From the NCBI GenBank assembly GCA_038501785.1, contig JBAMJR010000039.1, positions 7,354,501-7,418,500 on the forward strand: a stretch of DNA of 64,000 nucleotides, read 5' to 3'. The notes beneath the pieces are model-generated. The model was not told the origin of the DNA. It did no database searches and saw nothing but the letters and a program-made list of their open reading frames with translations. Positions within the stretch are counted from its first letter, which is position 1. Every line of letters starts with the position of its first letter. Shown in pieces: positions 12,406 to 24,830 of this stretch. The stretch comes from Myoxocephalus aenaeus (Eukaryota > Chordata > Actinopteri > Perciformes > Cottidae). Both the position numbers and the translations under genes were made by a program.

Positions 12406-13149
12406 GGGGGCTTTCGAGGGCAAAGACCGCATTTCCTGACTCCACCCGTCCTGTCTGGTGCCTGCTCTGCTCTCAGCCCTCTGCTGGGTGTACAGTAGAT
12501 GGAGCTCTCTCTCTGTAACAATATACATGTTGTCAAACAACGGGAGGTGTTACAGCGACACCTGTCACATTCTGTGACGCTACTACAGCTTCAGCCAAAT
12601 TCTGGAAAAAGGCCGAAAGTATGACAACATATCCTCCTGGGAACTGAGGGAAAATAGACATCTTACAATTTAGACTTTTTGAAAAATATTTTTATTTTTA
12701 TAGCATGTCCACTGTAGCGGACGACAGGACAATTTGCGTTCAACTTTATTATAAAACAAAGTTATTATTCATCTTTGAATGAATGCTGCTAAATCTTCAA
12801 ATACTTTTTTTGTTTTTTTGTATTGTGTATAGTACTGAATTGGACTCCAGTCTGCACGGGTTGTAGAGTCATCTTGACACTATGGAAGCCCCGGTAGCAC
12901 AGGTTTGAATCTATTATGATGGAAAATAACACCATTAAATGAAAGCTAATAACAGGAATAATAATTAAACCTCAGACAAATTTATTTGGATTAAATGCAG
13001 TCAGGTCGTAGTGCATCATAGGGATCAAACATCGGCCTACGTGCTACTCCTGATTGACCAGTGGTGGCAAGTAACTGAGTGCTTCGTAATACGTATACTA
13101 CTCTTCTACTCTTTTTTTACTCTAGGGCTTCCATGTTAATCAGGCTATA

Positions 13150-13186
<37 letters not shown>

Positions 13187-14300
13187 CACCATTTTTAGTA
13201 ACAGCAGATAGCAGTTGTACAAAAAAAGAAAACTGTAATAAAGTCACAAACTCTCTTATAATTCTGGGAAATGCAAGACATGTTTTTAAGCCACAAGTGT
13301 TTTTGGCTGCTTACCAGTGAAACAGTTTATGTAGAGATACGCATTGTCCTAAATATTTATATTATCTCTGTTGCTGTAATACTCGCTTGTGTACATTCCT
13401 AAAGCTCACCACAAGATGGCAGTAAGGCCTTACAATAAAACGACATCACTTCGCTCTGACTATCGTAGTCTACGTCAGAAGACCTGATCGTCAAGGTATG
13501 AGCAGCCCTTGTGCACTGGGGCGCATGAGGCCAACTGAGCACGTGTTTGACACCAAGACCTGTTTTGCACCAGAGCCAAGTCCCTGTGCCCGGTTCCCAA
13601 AACGTGTGTGTGAGCTCCTTATTGTTAAATGTAATGTTCTGAGATTAACATTGCGATGTGAAAACACCTTTCAGAGTTTGAGTCATAAACCAGGCGGACT
13701 AAACGCCTAACACCCACCCTGACCCATATGCAGTGTTGGAGTGGATGTGTCATGTTGTACAGTTTGACCACACAACAACAATCTGGTATAAACAAGTCTG
13801 TGTTTGCGTTGTGGGGAAACAGCTGTCTGGAGATGTGTCTCCGGCTGCTTTCGTGAGCGTCGACGTTCCGGCGTAATTACGCATGAACTTGGTTGCCTGA
13901 GTCGGATTTGTTTTCCATGATTGTCGAGTGGATGAGATGCGGCTGTAGAGGGCGTGAATGGACGTGTTGTCAACAAATGCTGGTAAAAAAAAAATATGTT
14001 CTGTCGTTGGTGTTGGTTTGTTTTTTCACTTTTTATTTGAGTTGTCTCAGTTTCGTGTTTATAACCCTGTTATTATATAATACTAATACGGAAAACCAAT
14101 GGTACATTTCCACTCTATATTCTGCTGCTGCACTCAAAGTCTAGTCACAACTAGATGTCAAAAATTCCACTCACAAAAAACACAAAAAAAACCCAGATAA
14201 ACACAAATATATAGCTACAGGAAAGGTCCTCCAAAATCAGCACATATTGTCCGGTTGGCTCTTCGCTGCGCGTCACGCACCTGCCCAGCTAAAACCCCGC
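12406..14300. other. Intergenic DNA between peds1 and cebpb
   Basis: The two genes diverge from this interval. No coding signal was found. It contains a 33-base poly-G tract at 13153-13185 and a short fragment resembling a dispersed fish repeat at about 13060-13125. The last few hundred bases become G/C-richer toward the cebpb promoter. Confidence 0.65.
13153..13185. repeat. Poly-G tract (33 G)
   Basis: An uninterrupted run of 33 guanines in intergenic DNA. It could form G-quadruplexes. Its exact length is unreliable in most sequencing chemistries. Confidence 0.9.
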
Positions 14301-14318
14301 CCCGCGCGTCTAATAAAA
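14271..14318 (+). promoter_or_regulatory. Putative cebpb core promoter
   Basis: A TATA-like TAATAAAA at 14311-14318 sits in a C-rich block about 230 bases upstream of the main start codon. A half-CRE CGTCA lies at 14271-14275, about 40 bases further up. C/EBP-beta promoters in mammals carry CRE-like sites close to a TATA box, so the arrangement is plausible. It is inferred from sequence only. Confidence 0.4.
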
Positions 14319-14514
14319 CCCCCCCGAGACAGGAAGACTTGTCAATCCCTCCCAATACATGATCACAGCTTCTTCAAAGTAGTTTCACTGCGTGTTGTCA
14401 CAGGCAGTGAGTGACACGGGAGATTTAAACTCGTCGCAGTCAGACACTTTCAGGCCATTTCACAACTGAGGCAACTGAATCCAAAACAATCTGGGCGACT
14501 CATCTCAGCCCTCC

Positions 14515-14541
14515 ATGCGCCTTCAATCCGGCGGGTGTTAA
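14515..14541 (+). promoter_or_regulatory. Conserved-type cebpb upstream ORF (8 codons)
   Basis: The frame ATG CGC CTT CAA TCC GGC encodes MRLQSGGC and ends in TAA at 14539-14541, five bases before the LAP-type start ATG at 14547. It is out of frame with the main ORF. C/EBP-alpha and -beta mRNAs of mammals carry a small out-of-frame ORF just upstream of this start; it sets the ratio of long (LAP) to short (LIP) isoforms by controlled re-initiation. Length and spacing match that element closely. Confidence 0.8.
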
Positions 14542-14546
14542 GATCC

Positions 14547-15464
14547 ATGGAAGTGGCCGGCTTCTACGACGAGGGCGGCTTTGCTATTCACAGTCGAGAC
14601 AGCATTATCAGTCCCGTCAGCAACGGCTCATACTGGAGGGTCGGCGATTCGATGACGGAGCTGGGCATTGAAGAGCGGGAGAGAGCGATAGACTTCAGCG
14701 TTTACCTGGATTCAGCTTTGCACAACTGTCCGCAACTGGCGGCGCAGACGCACCAGCAGCAGCACCAGCAGCAGCACCAGCAGCAGCAGCAACAGCAGCA
14801 AGGGGACGTTTTCTCCGATTTCCTGGCGGAGAACAAGCTCAAGAGAGTTGCGGCTTTACAGAACTACAAGAACTACTCGCTGTTGAACGAGCTGGAGAGC
14901 AGCCAGTGCGACAACTTGAGGGACCCCAGGGAGCCCTACGCGCTGGGTTACACTGAGCTGCAGGAGACCCGCGTGGATAGTGTGCTGAGCCCTGAACTCA
15001 TCGGGAGCCGCTACAGAGCTGCTGCTGCCGCCGCCGCGGCTGAGAGAGACGACAGCCAGAGAGACGCAAATATGGAGAACGGCTCGTCTGGTTTCTATAT
15101 TCATTACCAGTCCACCAGCGGCAGTCTTGGGAACATCTCCTCCGCGTCCTCGACCTGCTCCAGCCCGCCCGGCACACCTGGCCCTTCAGGTAAAAGCAGG
15201 TCACCATCGCACAGTGGCAAAATGTCCTCCGGGAAAGCCAAGAAACGCCTGGACAAGGACAGCGAAGAGTACAGGGTGAGGCGGGAGAGGAACAACCTCG
15301 CAGTGAGGAAGAGCAGGGACAAAGCCAAAGTGCGCAACATGGAGACTCAACATAAAGTGCTGGAACTGGCTGCAGAGAACGATCGTTTACAAAAGCGCGT
15401 AGAGCAGCTGTCCAGAGAGCTGTCCACCCTGCGCAACCTGCTCTCTGCCACCGGACAATGTTAG
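14547..15464 (+). CDS. cebpb: CCAAT/enhancer-binding protein beta (C/EBP-beta)
   Basis: This is a bZIP transcription factor of adipogenesis, macrophage activation and acute-phase responses. The gene is a single exon of 305 codons. The N-terminus [12 protein letters not shown] aligns with the start of mammalian LAP (MEVANFYYEADC), and [11 protein letters not shown] is the conserved activation box. A glutamine/histidine tract lies near residues 69-85. A Ser/Pro stretch with [10 protein letters not shown] precedes the bZIP. The basic region [17 protein letters not shown] lies near residues 245-261, and a leucine zipper runs to about residue 300. The C-terminus is LLSATGQC. An in-frame ATG at 15072 (codon 176) sits where LIP starts in mammals and would give a 130-aa repressor form. 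An in-frame TGA at 14412-14414 is followed by no ATG before 14547, so no ATG-started LAP* extension exists. The neighbours peds1 and ptpn1 match the human locus. Confidence 0.97.
   Translation: MEVAGFYDEGGFAIHSRDSIISPVSNGSYWRVGDSMTELGIEERERAIDFSVYLDSALHNCPQLAAQTHQQQHQQQHQQQQQQQQGDVFSDFLAENKLKRVAALQNYKNYSLLNELESSQCDNLRDPREPYALGYTELQETRVDSVLSPELIGSRYRAAAAAAAAERDDSQRDANMENGSSGFYIHYQSTSGSLGNISSASSTCSSPPGTPGPSGKSRSPSHSGKMSSGKAKKRLDKDSEEYRVRRERNNLAVRKSRDKAKVRNMETQHKVLELAAENDRLQKRVEQLSRELSTLRNLLSATGQC
14751..14802 (+). repeat. CAG/CAC trinucleotide tract coding poly-Gln/His in cebpb
   Basis: An in-frame run of CAG, CAC and CAA codons encodes alternating HQQQ blocks and then eight glutamines. It sits between the activation region and the regulatory region of C/EBP-beta. 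It is likely to be length-variable. Confidence 0.95.
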
Positions 15465-15912
15465 AAAAGCTCCACCAAGAGACTTCCAAGCGGGCCACTT
15501 TGCCGCTTGTCTAATCATCGATGGACTTTCGAGCTGGAGGTGATCCACTGAACAAGTGTTGAAAACGGTACGCTTCACAGGTGAACACAGCGGCCACCAG
15601 TTTACAGGGACAGTTGAAATGGGACTGAAGGAGTGGGGTGCATGGATTGCGCAATCATTCACGATTCTTCACATGTCACCGTAGCTTTATTCTCAGATGT
15701 AATTTTGTGTATGCAGTATTTCGGTGCATATTGTACATACACGCGAGTGAATTTCTACATTTTGTGTATCTGGAGCAATGGTTGTTAAGGGAAGAGTTGT
15801 GCTGCAGTGAAATGATGCAACTCTTTGTAATAGTATTGGCAATGAATGAAATAAGTCAAATTATTTAATATTGAATGGTTAAATGCTTTAAATGTACTTG
15901 ATATTTTATTGA

Positions 15913-15918
15913 ATTAAA
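15913..15918 (+). terminator. Putative cebpb poly(A) signal ATTAAA
   Basis: ATTAAA lies about 450 bases after the cebpb stop codon. It is followed within 50 bases by a T-rich stretch (CTTCTTTTTTTC) that could act as the downstream element. The region before it is A/T-rich, as in unstable immediate-early 3' UTRs. Confidence 0.45.
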
Positions 15919-17883
15919 CAGATTTATACTTTGTCTAAACAATTACATTTGTAACTTCTTTTTTTCTGTCATTTTTGAAGCAGGTGCAGACAGGGGTGTT
16001 GTGCTTGCCTTACATATTCACACACTCCTAGTCACACTGTGTGTTTCAATGTGTTTCAATTACAACATTACGCTGCAGGTAAATAGAGGTTCGACATTAA
16101 GGCTAATTAGCTAAAATCTTTTAATTCAGGTCATTATGACAAACAATTGAAAGAGACATCAACAAGCTAAAGGTTTTTGAACATATAGTGGATTGTATAT
16201 ATCTAGTCTTCACCAGTGAGGCTAAAGACATTTAAATAATGCCTCAGATCACCATCTGAATACATTATTATTTACACAAAGCAGAAAATGGCATTTAGTG
16301 ATTTGCTCAGTGCCGTTATACGGTGACAGAAACCTCCTCTGTTACTGAATACATAATGAGGATTTATATGTGAACTCGTGTTTTTCTATTGCCGTTATAC
16401 AATAGAAAAATGAAGGGATTCTTCATAATACCAGATGGCCCATACTATTATGTGGTAACTCTTAATGTCAACTCAATGCAATCCTCTGTTTACTCATGTA
16501 TTGACCCACAAGTCCTCAGATCCTGAAATACATCCAACCAATTTATACTGAAACGATACTGCTGAGAGCAGCGGAAAAAAAAAGAAGAAAGAAAGACACT
16601 GCACGTAGCACCGAAATGTTAGCTTTATCTTTAGCACACGACTCTGTCAATAGTCTGCTGGGTCCACTGGCCCAGAGAGGGGTTCAAGGTTGCATAGAAA
16701 TTAATCAGCAACTAACCTCCTCACACCACTTCAGGTCACGCTTCAAAAGCCAAAAGACCTGGCTGGGAGGCGAGATACCAATAATCCTTAGCAAACCTTG
16801 TTTTACCCTGAAGTGGGAAACACTCAGCAGAAAATGAAGAAGTTAAAAATGGGAGTGACAAAGTAGGTTACACCATACATGATAGATAAGTCGACTACTT
16901 GTTTGCAGTGGAATTTACCAAGCAGTTAGACTGCATTGCACTGCACAATAAGAAACGTATCTGTCTCAAACAAGCAAACCCCAGACAGAGAGGATAAAGA
17001 AAGAGGCACGGTGGGATTTGTAAATGATCCATGACAATTCAGGGTGGGGAATGTTTTTCTAACTCAGCAGGAAAAAAGCAAAAGAAAACACCTCGTTTAG
17101 CTGTTCAAGAGGGAACACGCATGTACTTTATGGTCAGTGAAAAGTCACTATGTGTTCTCACAAGTAAAGTATAAAAACTGTTGCTGGTTTGTGCAGTGAA
17201 AGATGACATTTTGAACAGAGTGGATGTTTCAACACACTCAATGATGGAACAGTTTAGCTTTTAACTGTTGTGCAATATCCTCCCTTTCCAACGCATCACC
17301 ACTTGAAGAATGCTACACCCACAATTGAATAAGACATTGTTATCCTCCATGAACATCACAATAGCTGTAAATAGTTGTGGTTTAGCTTTCGGCCTCACTT
17401 GGTACAAAACAATGCCGCTTAGACTGATCGTGTCTTTTTTTTTACATCTTTCAAGAACAGTTGTTGATATTTTAAAAAATAATCAACTAAACCACAGAAA
17501 CAATTCATGTGTCATATAATGAGTTAATGATTTAACATCCGGTACTCCATTATTGTGACTTTTTATGGTACATTTCCTGCTCTTCCCGCTCTCATCGTAG
17601 CCGTCAGTGTTGGCAAAGATGCATTTAGACATTCTCTGCATTTTTTCATCGATGACCCCTCGTTTCCTATTGGAGCCCCAATGCAGTCTTTCCCTGCTCC
17701 TGGCTCACATGCTGACAGGAGAGAGGGAAATTCCCACACAGGATGACCTCTTTTCTTGAAAGTTTAGCCCTGCCCCCTTTCCACATTTTACCGTCAATGG
17801 GCAGTGTCTGTCCGTAAACTCCTTGTTGCATCACAGCCCCTCCACAGGCCAACTGGCCTCCTAAAAAACTCCTCTGATAAGGC

Positions 17884-18008
<125 letters not shown>

Positions 18009-19490
18009 TTCTAATGTCCACTCTGTACCAGTTGTTGAGAAATGGAAGATTTTTTTTGTTTTATCTATGAGTCATGTTCGTATGTTTTTGTGATGCATAT
18101 TACAAGCTGTTTCTTCCTCAAATCACCTTTCTACAACGTAGCATTAGATTGTGTTTTCCAATTGATTAAAAAACGTTGGATGATGAAAACTCAGCCATCT
18201 ATTACATGACACGTTGTTTTTTTTTAATGTGCCTTTGGTCCAGTTGTTCTTGCTTGTTTAGTTTGACAATGATTAAGCTGAAACAACGTATCATGTGTTG
18301 CTGTTTTACATCATGAATTTCATAATCTGTGTGTTGGAGTTAAATTTTAAACAAGGAGCAAAACTCAAATATAATCAAATCATCGCAATTGTTAAAGTAA
18401 AAATGTAAAATATTCGCTGTTTCACGGTTCTCAAATAAAAGTATTGAATGCTTTTCTTTGTTACCCATGAACTGAATATCTTTAGATTTTGGAGTATTGG
18501 TCTTGTCTGTTGAACTCAGCCCCAAGCTCATTGGTTCCTACTTAAGATATGCATCTTTAAAAATAGGTCATAAATACATACTCTGTACTTAAACAGCAAA
18601 ACACAGGTTTTTAGCAAACTTTACGCAGACAAGAATAAAATGTGCATTTGTTGTGAACTATTTTCAGTCACAGAACAAACCATATCTGGTGCTCCAGTGA
18701 GGATTTAGATGTTGTATGTGGAATCAACTCAAAATAAATCACCCAGGTTCATCATAGTGAGGGAACATGTCACCCAGTGCAACCGTGTGGCTCATTAGTG
18801 GGTTTTTAATAATGTTTGGACACAAATTAAGCTTGATGCACCAATCAATTAATAATATTATGGGATTTGTTGACAATAAGGACCATAGAATATTAAGAAA
18901 GTCATCCTTTAAATGTAATCTGTTTCTGACAAACACAAGTCAGTTAGTTTCTGTTTTATATCTTTTGATGTGTGTTATTCTAAATCCACCTGCTCACAGT
19001 TAATCTGTGGAGTACCTCACAGTTCTATCCTGGGTCCTGTTTAGTTTTCTCTTTCTATGTCCTTTTTGCACATTTCTTCCTTTAATCGCTCAAATTACCT
19101 TTCGATAAATATAGATAGAACTTTGATGTCTATTTAGTTCGATAGTGCTCAGTTGTGTCATTGCTTCTATTCTATATAGAACCTATTCTACTCTTTCAAT
19201 TTGTAAATTGATTAATTATGAACAGAGCTAAATTAATGATCAAACAACCTAAGATTTATAAAACATGCATTGACTTTCAGTGAATTTTAGATCCTCAGAT
19301 ACTGAAATGGTTTATGTAGAAATATTTGATCAAGAAGCTGGAGGTACTCTCTGACATTTTTCTCTTTGCAGACTTTGTGGCTGCAGTGTCACATCATGCC
19401 TTGTATCTATATCATATAAACACTGTTTGTCAGTCAAAGTATTGAAGACTTTTAAAGAAAACGATGATTGCCAAGGTAAACTTTCTAACG

Positions 19491-19530
19491 ATTCTCACAA
19501 GTCTAACCAAATTCTCACAAGTCTAACCAA
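19491..19530. repeat. 20-bp perfect tandem duplication
   Basis: ATTCTCACAAGTCTAACCAA occurs twice back to back (19491-19510 and 19511-19530). The lack of any mismatch suggests a recent slippage or replication event. Confidence 0.95.
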
Positions 19531-20372
19531 AGGCACAATGTATTCAAGGGCCCTTTGAAACTCCGAAATGCTCTTTCAAAAGTAGCCAAACCTGTGTTGT
19601 CTTTCTAGCCACAATTAAAATAAGAAATGTATAAATGGTGATTTTAACACTGTGATTTTGCTTGTTTAATTGCAGTTCCTTCTCTAAGTGAAAGGAACAC
19701 CGGATATCTGGACCATGGGTTGTAACGGGAAGCCAGACCGCCTGAGCGGTAAACGGACCAGAACATGATCTTGAAGTGCACCAAGATTTCAACATCTTAG
19801 TTCACTTCTGCTATTTTCGCCGTAGATGACTGTGAAAACACTAAACTGACGTGCAGAAGTGACTTGCGGTGACTACACAGGATCAAGTACCACTGCCCAG
19901 ATCTTGTGTAACACTAGCCCATCCTTGCAAAATGACCGTTAATTCTTCGAGAAATACGGGTGTGTAAGAAAAGTTCATTTCAATATACTCGCAGTGTATG
20001 AAGGGTTCATTGATGGTGTATGCGGAGTGATCCTTACTGCGTACAGAACTGCGATGATCAATTTATAGATTAAAATGTAAACGAAGCCTGATAAAAAAAA
20101 CTTTTCCTTTTCGCTGGGCTACAAAATGTTGGAATCTGACAGGAAAGTTGTGAATGGAAGCTGTATGGAAAATGTTTCGTGCCATTTGGGACTAAATTGC
20201 GTTAATGATGGTTTAGCTGACTCATGTTAAAATATTGAAAAACTAAGGATTTCATCAGCATTTCCAAATCGATAAATAGCTATTAAAGAGCAAAAACAAC
20301 CTCTGAGGATGATTCCTGCAGAATACATGTGAATTCATTCGAAAATAAAATTAGCACTCATGTCAAATGTGA

Positions 20373-20400
20373 CACTCTGTAGAGTGCACTCTGTAGAGTG
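20373..20400. repeat. Tandem pair of 14-bp palindromic units
   Basis: CACTCTGTAGAGTG occurs twice in tandem. Each unit is self-complementary at its ends (CACTCT pairs with AGAGTG). Confidence 0.9.
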
Positions 20401-20944
20401 CATATCTCCGCCAGGTGTGTATGCAATAACCACTGTTGTATTGTGGGATTGAATGAACACGCCCCACAATTAGCTCACACCCCGTCTAGACCACAAGTTT
20501 ATCTGTCATTTTGATCTATTAGTACAGTGCCCGTCGTAATTATGCCTGTTCAGAACGGGCTGAATGTTTGGCCTGTTGTGTTTTTGCTGCTGCAGACGAC
20601 ATGCTGGACTGCAGAGCTCTGAAGCTCCGCCCCCGCTGTTACACAGAGGGCTGGATGCTAGTTTATTAAAAGTCTATACATTTTGAATGTGTCCACATTG
20701 CACCAAATTCGACAATATGTGCGTAAATGTGTCGCTGTCCGCAGAGTGGCGGCTGAGCGGCGGAAATACAGTCAGCTGTGTTTGTAATTCTGTTAGCTGA
20801 TAACCAAACACATCATCCAAAACAATAACAGTAGGCAAACTGTTTTTCCTCCAGACTGCATGTCTGTGGTTTCCCCCACTGTGTCTTTGGCTGCAGAGGA
20901 GCGACTGGAGTTCGGAGATGCACTAACTAATTCTGCATTTTAGA

Positions 20945-21032
20945 ACAGAAAAGTGCATAAATAGTGTTCAAATGTGTACTAAAGTTCAGCAGTACATTTA
21001 GTTATTTACGTTCCACCACTGAACAAAAGATG
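20945..21032 (-). repeat. Dispersed fish repeat fragment (GTGGTGGAACGTAA type)
   Basis: On the minus strand the sequence opens with CAGTGGTGGAACGTAAATAA and continues into TACTGCTGAACTTTAGTAC. This resembles the start of a very common percomorph interspersed repeat whose other fragments are seen at 13060, 24831, 32443 and 34027. Confidence 0.5.
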
Positions 21033-22641
21033 GCATTTGATACACTATATGATATTATATATTATTATATTATACTATACTATATCTATTACGTGGTCAC
21101 CTTCACATGATGGAAATCATTCCCAGTGAAGAAATCTCTTCTCAACCGTGACGAGCCAACAATTTAGTATGTTATCATACTTGCACACACAAGTCGACCT
21201 CAGTAATTTGTCACGTAGTTCATTATTGCAGGACTTTCTATAAAAAAAAGAAGACATCCAACTTGTCTTTCACAATGCCGTAGATTATATCAATAATGAA
21301 AGTTCAACCCATTGCACTATTCCTCAAAGCTCTCCTCCAAAACTTTCCTAGATTACTAGACACTCTGACACACTGCTCAATTAGAGTGACATCCTGTTTT
21401 ATTTAGACAACTGGGCATTGGAAATTGAATAATATGGAAGTGAAAATTTGCCCTCTAACACGTTCAAGAAATGCCACTTACTGTAAATTGTACATTTTAA
21501 TTAAATCCGGGGATGAAAGATGAACATGGTTTGATCGAACCAGCTTTGCAAGAAGTTTAACATTTAATTGGTATAGCACCTATTGACTGACTTGTCAGTC
21601 TATTGCTTTGTGTGAAATGTTATTGAGAATTATGCAGTTAAAATTATAGTTATATTCAACTCTATTATTCCTTACCTGAATAAACAGATAAATGGACTTT
21701 TTGGGCTTTGATCAAAAAGAAAATCTGTATGTATTTAGAGAGGATATATAGTATGTGAATTTAGACCAGTGATAGGAAGACAGAACTGTGGGAAGATTGT
21801 TCCCCTCTGATCTTGTGACTGCATGTCAGAAAGCCTGACAGACTAATACAAAAAAATTAAACAACAATTTTTTGTTGACAAGTTGCTGCAAAGTAAGATA
21901 GTAAAATGTACAGTAAATTCTCAGCTGTACACTCGTCAAATCACAGATACCTTGACATAATAGTACATGTGTGGGCTTTGACATGTACAAATTACTCAAC
22001 AGGAAGTAGGGTGTGTTGAAGACGTTGGCAGTAGTGAAACATTCCACCCGCAAGAGCTTAACTATGTGACCATCCTCACGTTCGCATCTTACCTTTCACC
22101 TCATTCCCAAAAGACAAACAGACAGTCATCGTCATGTGTGTGCGTGCTTCTGTCACGGACTCAGTGCTGCATCCAAATCAAACTCGGACGCCAAAAAAAA
22201 TGTGTTGTTTTTATTTCCACAGTTGCTATGAAGAAAACGTCAACAATCACCCAAAAGAACACCGTGGTGACATCTGTGGTGAGGCAGCTTTGTTTACATG
22301 TGGACCACATGTCAATGTCGACGTCATCACTCCTTACTGCGTTCAGCAAGAGGAAGCTTTGAACCAAGGGGGAAGCACCAGCTCCAAGCTCTTGGTATTT
22401 ACGACCTATATGCATGAACTCAGCCAATAGACAGTCAACGCACTACATGTCATATTGGCGTCAGGCGTCCACAGCAGCAGCAGCCGGGGGGGGACAGGAA
22501 CAGGAAAAGGAACTGCTCAGATGCAACCAAAAGACATCAGCGTCTGAAAGAGAGGCTGCAGTTTAATGAGAACAACACAGTGGTGGGCTTTTTTTCTCAC
22601 CATAAGTGAGGAATAAATGGCGGGCTGATGCCAAGAGGCAC

Positions 22642-22800
22642 ACAGATCTTTTACTAAAGTACCAATGCGACAATTTCAAGAACTCCATTACAAGTAGAAG
22701 TCCTGCTTTCAAAATCATGCTGAAGTACAGAGGTATTACCAGCAGAATGCACTGATATCATCAAAAGTGAAAGTACTTGTACTGCAGAAAAATGTCCTCT
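22642..22800 (+). repeat. Dispersed fish repeat, GTCCTGCATTCAAAA family
   Basis: This contains GTCCTGCTTTCAAAAT preceded by CATTACAAGTAGAA, a diverged copy of the word GTCCTGCATTCAAAA. That word also occurs in the copies at 24831 and 34027, and near-identically on the minus strand of the copy at 32443. Confidence 0.65.
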
Positions 22801-22917
22801 GTGACTGATATATTATCACATTGTTAGATTGTTAATACCGAAGTAGCATTTTACCGTAGTAACTGGTTGAGATGGAGCTTCTGTTATCGAAGTTATATAC
22901 AGTTGGATAGTTTAATG

Positions 22918-22990
22918 TACTGATTCCCAACCTAGGGTTCAGGCCCCTCTAACAGGTCACAAGATAAATCTGAGGGGCCACACATTTGAT
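22918..22990 (+). repeat. Dispersed repeat fragment (hAT-type MITE-like)
   Basis: The fragment reads TTCCCAACCTAGGGTTCAGG, then GGTCACAAGATAAATCTGAG. I recognise this as a recurrent non-autonomous DNA-transposon sequence of fish genomes. The family assignment is from memory of the pattern and is tentative. Confidence 0.5.
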
Positions 22991-23113
22991 ACTCAAACCT
23001 GTTTTGGGCCTTGAACAGTTATTTAAATGAAGCCATTGGAGAAGTTTAGAAAGGTTTTCAGGAGCCCTAACTAGACCCTGCTTTTCAACGATCAACACCA
23101 ATCTCACGCCTGT

Positions 23114-23282
23114 ATGCTAAATATGAACAACCAGTTATCTTAGCTTTGCACAAAGACTAGAGACACTGGGAAACAGGTGGATTTTGTCACCTTTGAACAG
23201 AGCCACGCTAGCTGTTTCCCCCTGTTTCCAGTCGAGCCACAGTCTGCTAACCGGCTGCTGGCTGTAGCCTCATATTTAGCAT
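23114..23282. mobile_element. Foldback/MITE-like element with 13-bp terminal inverted repeats
   Basis: The 13-bp ends ATGCTAAATATGA (23114-23126) and TCATATTTAGCAT (23270-23282) are perfect inverted repeats. Between them, GGGAAACAGGTGGATTTTGT and AGCTAGCGTGG-like words are typical of a short percomorph repeat with GCTAACCGGCTGCTGGCTG near one end. It has no coding capacity. Confidence 0.7.
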
Positions 23283-24830
23283 AGTATTGAAGTATATATG
23301 TTACTCAAATGTAATGCTACTACCTCAAAATAATAATGAAGTACAGTACTACAGAAAATGTTTTGAGTTGCATTCCACCATGGGTCGATACTGAGGGCCG
23401 ACTATGTTTCACTCACTCCCCTGTCTTTTGTACGTTTTGAAATGATACGGGTATGAAGAGACATGGTACACCTGACAGAGTACTCACACTTCCTCGTATC
23501 AAACTTCCATTGAACTGTGGCGTGCACGGTGACTCAAAATTTGCAAAGTCACACTTGGAAAGATCTGACTCCCCACACATTCAGGAATTTCCTGATGCCT
23601 GCTCGGCTCCTTGGGCAAATGATCTGCAGGCTACGAAAGAGAGTTACAGTCAAAGATCGTCCCACCCACCCTCACAGCTGGCCAGCTATTGGGAAGTTCC
23701 AAGTTAATAACTAAGCTGAGGACACATGCTGGAAGAGTCAGCAGGGTAGGGCAGATATCCTTTTTGGTCGATTGTGAATGCGGTGTCAGCATTATGCACA
23801 ATTAGGCTGAGCAAGGAGGGGCTGTAGTGCACTTTTGACATTTGATCAAGTGACATTTTTCAACTGTCATATTCTGAAGAGCAGTAATAAGTCATCTAAT
23901 TCACAGACACTGAAATGGCTCGGTGGATGACATACATAGATATGATATAGATATGATATACATTCAAAATAAGTAACATGACAACGCTGTCAGATCACTG
24001 TCGGTTGTTTCAATAGACACGACTGTGACTTTAAGAAGACTTCCGGTCCTCGGTCACACCTTGATTGTAGTTTTCCTAGATGAGAGTGCAGCGTGTTCAA
24101 TCTTGCCAGCTCTTGACGTCAGCAGAGAGCAGTGGTTGGGAGTGCTATTACTCACTCTGTTTAAGTTGCATTCTTGTACAGCGCGTACAAGCCTCTTATT
24201 TCCCAAACAGGAAGTTCTCGCCAAGACTGTTGCCAAATCATCTGTACTATATCAGTGTGGTGGAGTTTACTCAAGCAGTGCATGTGTCAAGACATGTTCT
24301 TCCGCGGTTTAGTCTTCACTGACCATTATTGTTTTGGTCTTTTACACTCAAATTAACCTCATCGTATTCTTGGGCTTAGCGGAGCAGTTTGGACATCAAC
24401 CTTGACGTTGTCTGGATGTTTTCACAGCAAACTGTCAGAATAAATATAAGAATTGAGTATGATTATGTTCTGTAGTAGTGTTTTTCATGTACAATCATGT
24501 TAGTGCAGTTGGAAGCCAACCGAATATGAATAAATGAGACCAATATTTGTGGCATGCAACATCACAATCCCCTTAAATGGCAGTTTATGTTCTGCCATGT
24601 AACTCATGACTCCCGTTTACGGTAAATGAAAGTACTGAGGCAATTACAAGTAATTGATGAGCAAACCCAGGTTCAATACAACAAACTAGAAAGAGTGGGC
24701 TGCAATAAAAGCCAAGGCTCCATATTAGCAGTCAGGAACCAGCTAGTTTTACAATCCCACAGCGCCACATGGTGGTGGTTTCAAAACAATTCACTCAGAC
24801 TCTGAAAGCAAATAACTGTCAATACTCAAA

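Noticed and set aside
12331..12540. Short open frames upstream of peds1
   Set aside because: They overlap the CCAAT-bearing promoter region and encode nothing recognisable.
14535..14546. Start of cebpb at GTG 14535, giving four more residues
   Set aside because: A GTG start is not expected in vertebrate mRNA; the ATG at 14547 aligns with the mammalian LAP start and follows the uORF.
14998..15498. 166-codon antisense open frame over cebpb
   Set aside because: It is a G/C-driven shadow of the cebpb coding frame with no recognisable domain.
22066..22430. Two overlapping open frames of 98 codons between cebpb and ptpn1
   Set aside because: They overlap in different frames, lack splice signals and domains, and show no coding bias.
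24114..24121. Perfect CRE octamer TGACGTCA as a cebpb enhancer
   Set aside because: An 8-bp word in an 11-kb interval is not enough evidence; it is mentioned only in the interval description.
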